Positions 42,442 to 42,736 of a DNA stretch of 42,736 nucleotides are shown one piece after another. The translations under genes were made by a program, and so were the position numbers. The DNA is from Clostridia bacterium (GTDB taxonomy: Bacteria > Bacillota > Clostridia > Oscillospirales > CAG-272): NCBI GenBank assembly GCA_017623975.1, contig JAGANX010000007.1, positions 1 to 42,736 on the forward strand, given 5' to 3'. Below the pieces are notes generated by a model, which ran no database searches, was not told the origin of the DNA, and worked only from the letters and a program-made list of their open reading frames with translations. Every line of letters begins with the position of its first letter. Positions within the stretch are counted from its first letter, which is position 1.

Positions 42442-42565
42442 TAATGAGTTTCCAAGAACGCGAGCATTTTGCGAAGTGCGATTGGCTAAAACGAATTATC
42501 CAGCGAGTGCTTTGCACGAGTCGGAGTAGCGCCGCGACAAATGATTGTATAATTTAATACTGTAT

Positions 42566-42623
42566 CGAGATGTAGCGCAGTTGGTAGCGCGCATGGTTTG
42601 GGAGCATGCAGGCAGTTCCTGTC
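42566..42623 (+). pseudogene. tRNA-Pro (anticodon TGG) pseudogene, 3' end disrupted
   Basis: The acceptor 5' strand CGAGATG, a normal D-arm (GCGCAGTTGGTAGCGC) and the anticodon loop TTTGGGA with anticodon TGG are present. Position 39 is G where C is expected, so the top pair of the anticodon stem is lost. The T-arm is shortened to CAGGCAGTTCCTG with a 5-base loop and no TTCGAAT. No CATCTCG follows to pair with the acceptor 5' strand. It is therefore unlikely to be a working tRNA and looks like a truncated or recombined copy. Confidence 0.7.
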
Positions 42624-42639
42624 TTTTCATTTTTCCAAA

Positions 42640-42675
42640 GCCCGAAAACCCTTGTAAACACTGACTTTTTCGGGC
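42640..42675. terminator. Hairpin next to the right edge
   Basis: GCCCGAAAA (42640-42648) pairs with TTTTCGGGC (42667-42675). It resembles a terminator on either strand, but no gene end is visible. It may mark the end of a gene entering from the right on the minus strand. Confidence 0.45.
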
Positions 42676-42708
42676 ATTCCTCTTTTCGATAATCTCTCAG
42701 TAAAGTAG

Positions 42709-42729
42709 TTTGACCACAGATTTGACCAC
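42709..42729. repeat. Direct repeat TTTGACCAC at the right edge
   Basis: TTTGACCAC occurs at 42709-42717 and 42721-42729, separated by AGA. Together with the disrupted tRNA gene it recalls the ends of integrative elements, but no integrase is visible in the window. Confidence 0.4.
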
Positions 42730-42736
42730 TTACGGA

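Noticed and set aside
42566..42640. An intact tRNA-Pro gene
   Set aside because: The acceptor 3' strand and the TTCGAAT loop are absent and the anticodon stem has a G-G mismatch.

Overview
The window looks like chromosome from a low-GC, endospore-forming Firmicute, most likely an uncultured gut-type member of the Clostridia. The evidence is AT-rich intergenic DNA, strong Shine-Dalgarno sites with some TTG and GTG starts, many TTGACA-N17-TATAAT promoters, a T-box leader, SpoVT, AddAB, type III pantothenate kinase and a Re-type citrate synthase. Genus and species cannot be read from the sequence alone.

Layout. Positions 1-5140 (minus strand) hold a branched-chain amino acid operon, leuA-ilvB-ilvN-ilvC (ilvC runs off the left edge), behind a Leu-type T-box leader. 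Positions 5200-12215 (minus) hold a lipoprotein joining an FKBP/trigger-factor-like part to a thioredoxin part, a phosphoglucomutase, and an aconitase/Re-citrate synthase pair. Positions 12370-18350 hold a large CvpA-like membrane protein, spoVT, an amidase without signal peptide, a TtcA-like PP-loop protein and an F420-ligase-like protein. Positions 18490-21460 (plus) hold an Lrp regulator, a class I aminotransferase and azlCD, again amino-acid related. Positions 21460-22270 hold a divergent pair of an unknown small gene and an XRE repressor around a palindrome-rich switch. Positions 22276-24783 (minus) hold a divergent GyrB/ParE paralogue overlapping tadA. Positions 24796-32806 (plus) hold queG-addB-addA. 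Positions 32845-34388 (minus) hold ilvE and a small membrane protein. Then come an HtrA-like lipoprotein protease with a collagen-like linker (plus), sulP plus a HAD phosphatase (minus), a probable pantothenate transporter S component plus coaX (minus), and a cytidylate-kinase-like gene plus a MATE transporter (plus) behind a long structured leader. The right edge (42350-42736) carries tRNA-Pro remnants and sequence suggestive of a mobile-element junction.

How the genes fit together. Leucine, valine and isoleucine metabolism recurs: the T-box-controlled biosynthetic operon, ilvE, Lrp with an aminotransferase, and the AzlCD exporter. Re-citrate synthase and aconitase form the oxidative entry to 2-oxoglutarate. 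PanT-like uptake and CoaX form a start to coenzyme A synthesis. AddAB is the double-strand-break repair nuclease/helicase.

The least explained element is the 5' leader at about 40003-40290. A consensus promoter places the transcript start exactly at the base of a 28-position terminal helix. That helix closes a three-way junction with two further long helices, directly ahead of a cytidylate-kinase-like gene and a MATE transporter. I could not assign it to a known RNA class. Other items worth a look are the GyrB-like paralogue without a visible GyrA partner, the exact 57-residue tandem duplication in AddB, the FKBP-thioredoxin lipoprotein fusion, and the broken tRNA-Pro at the right edge.
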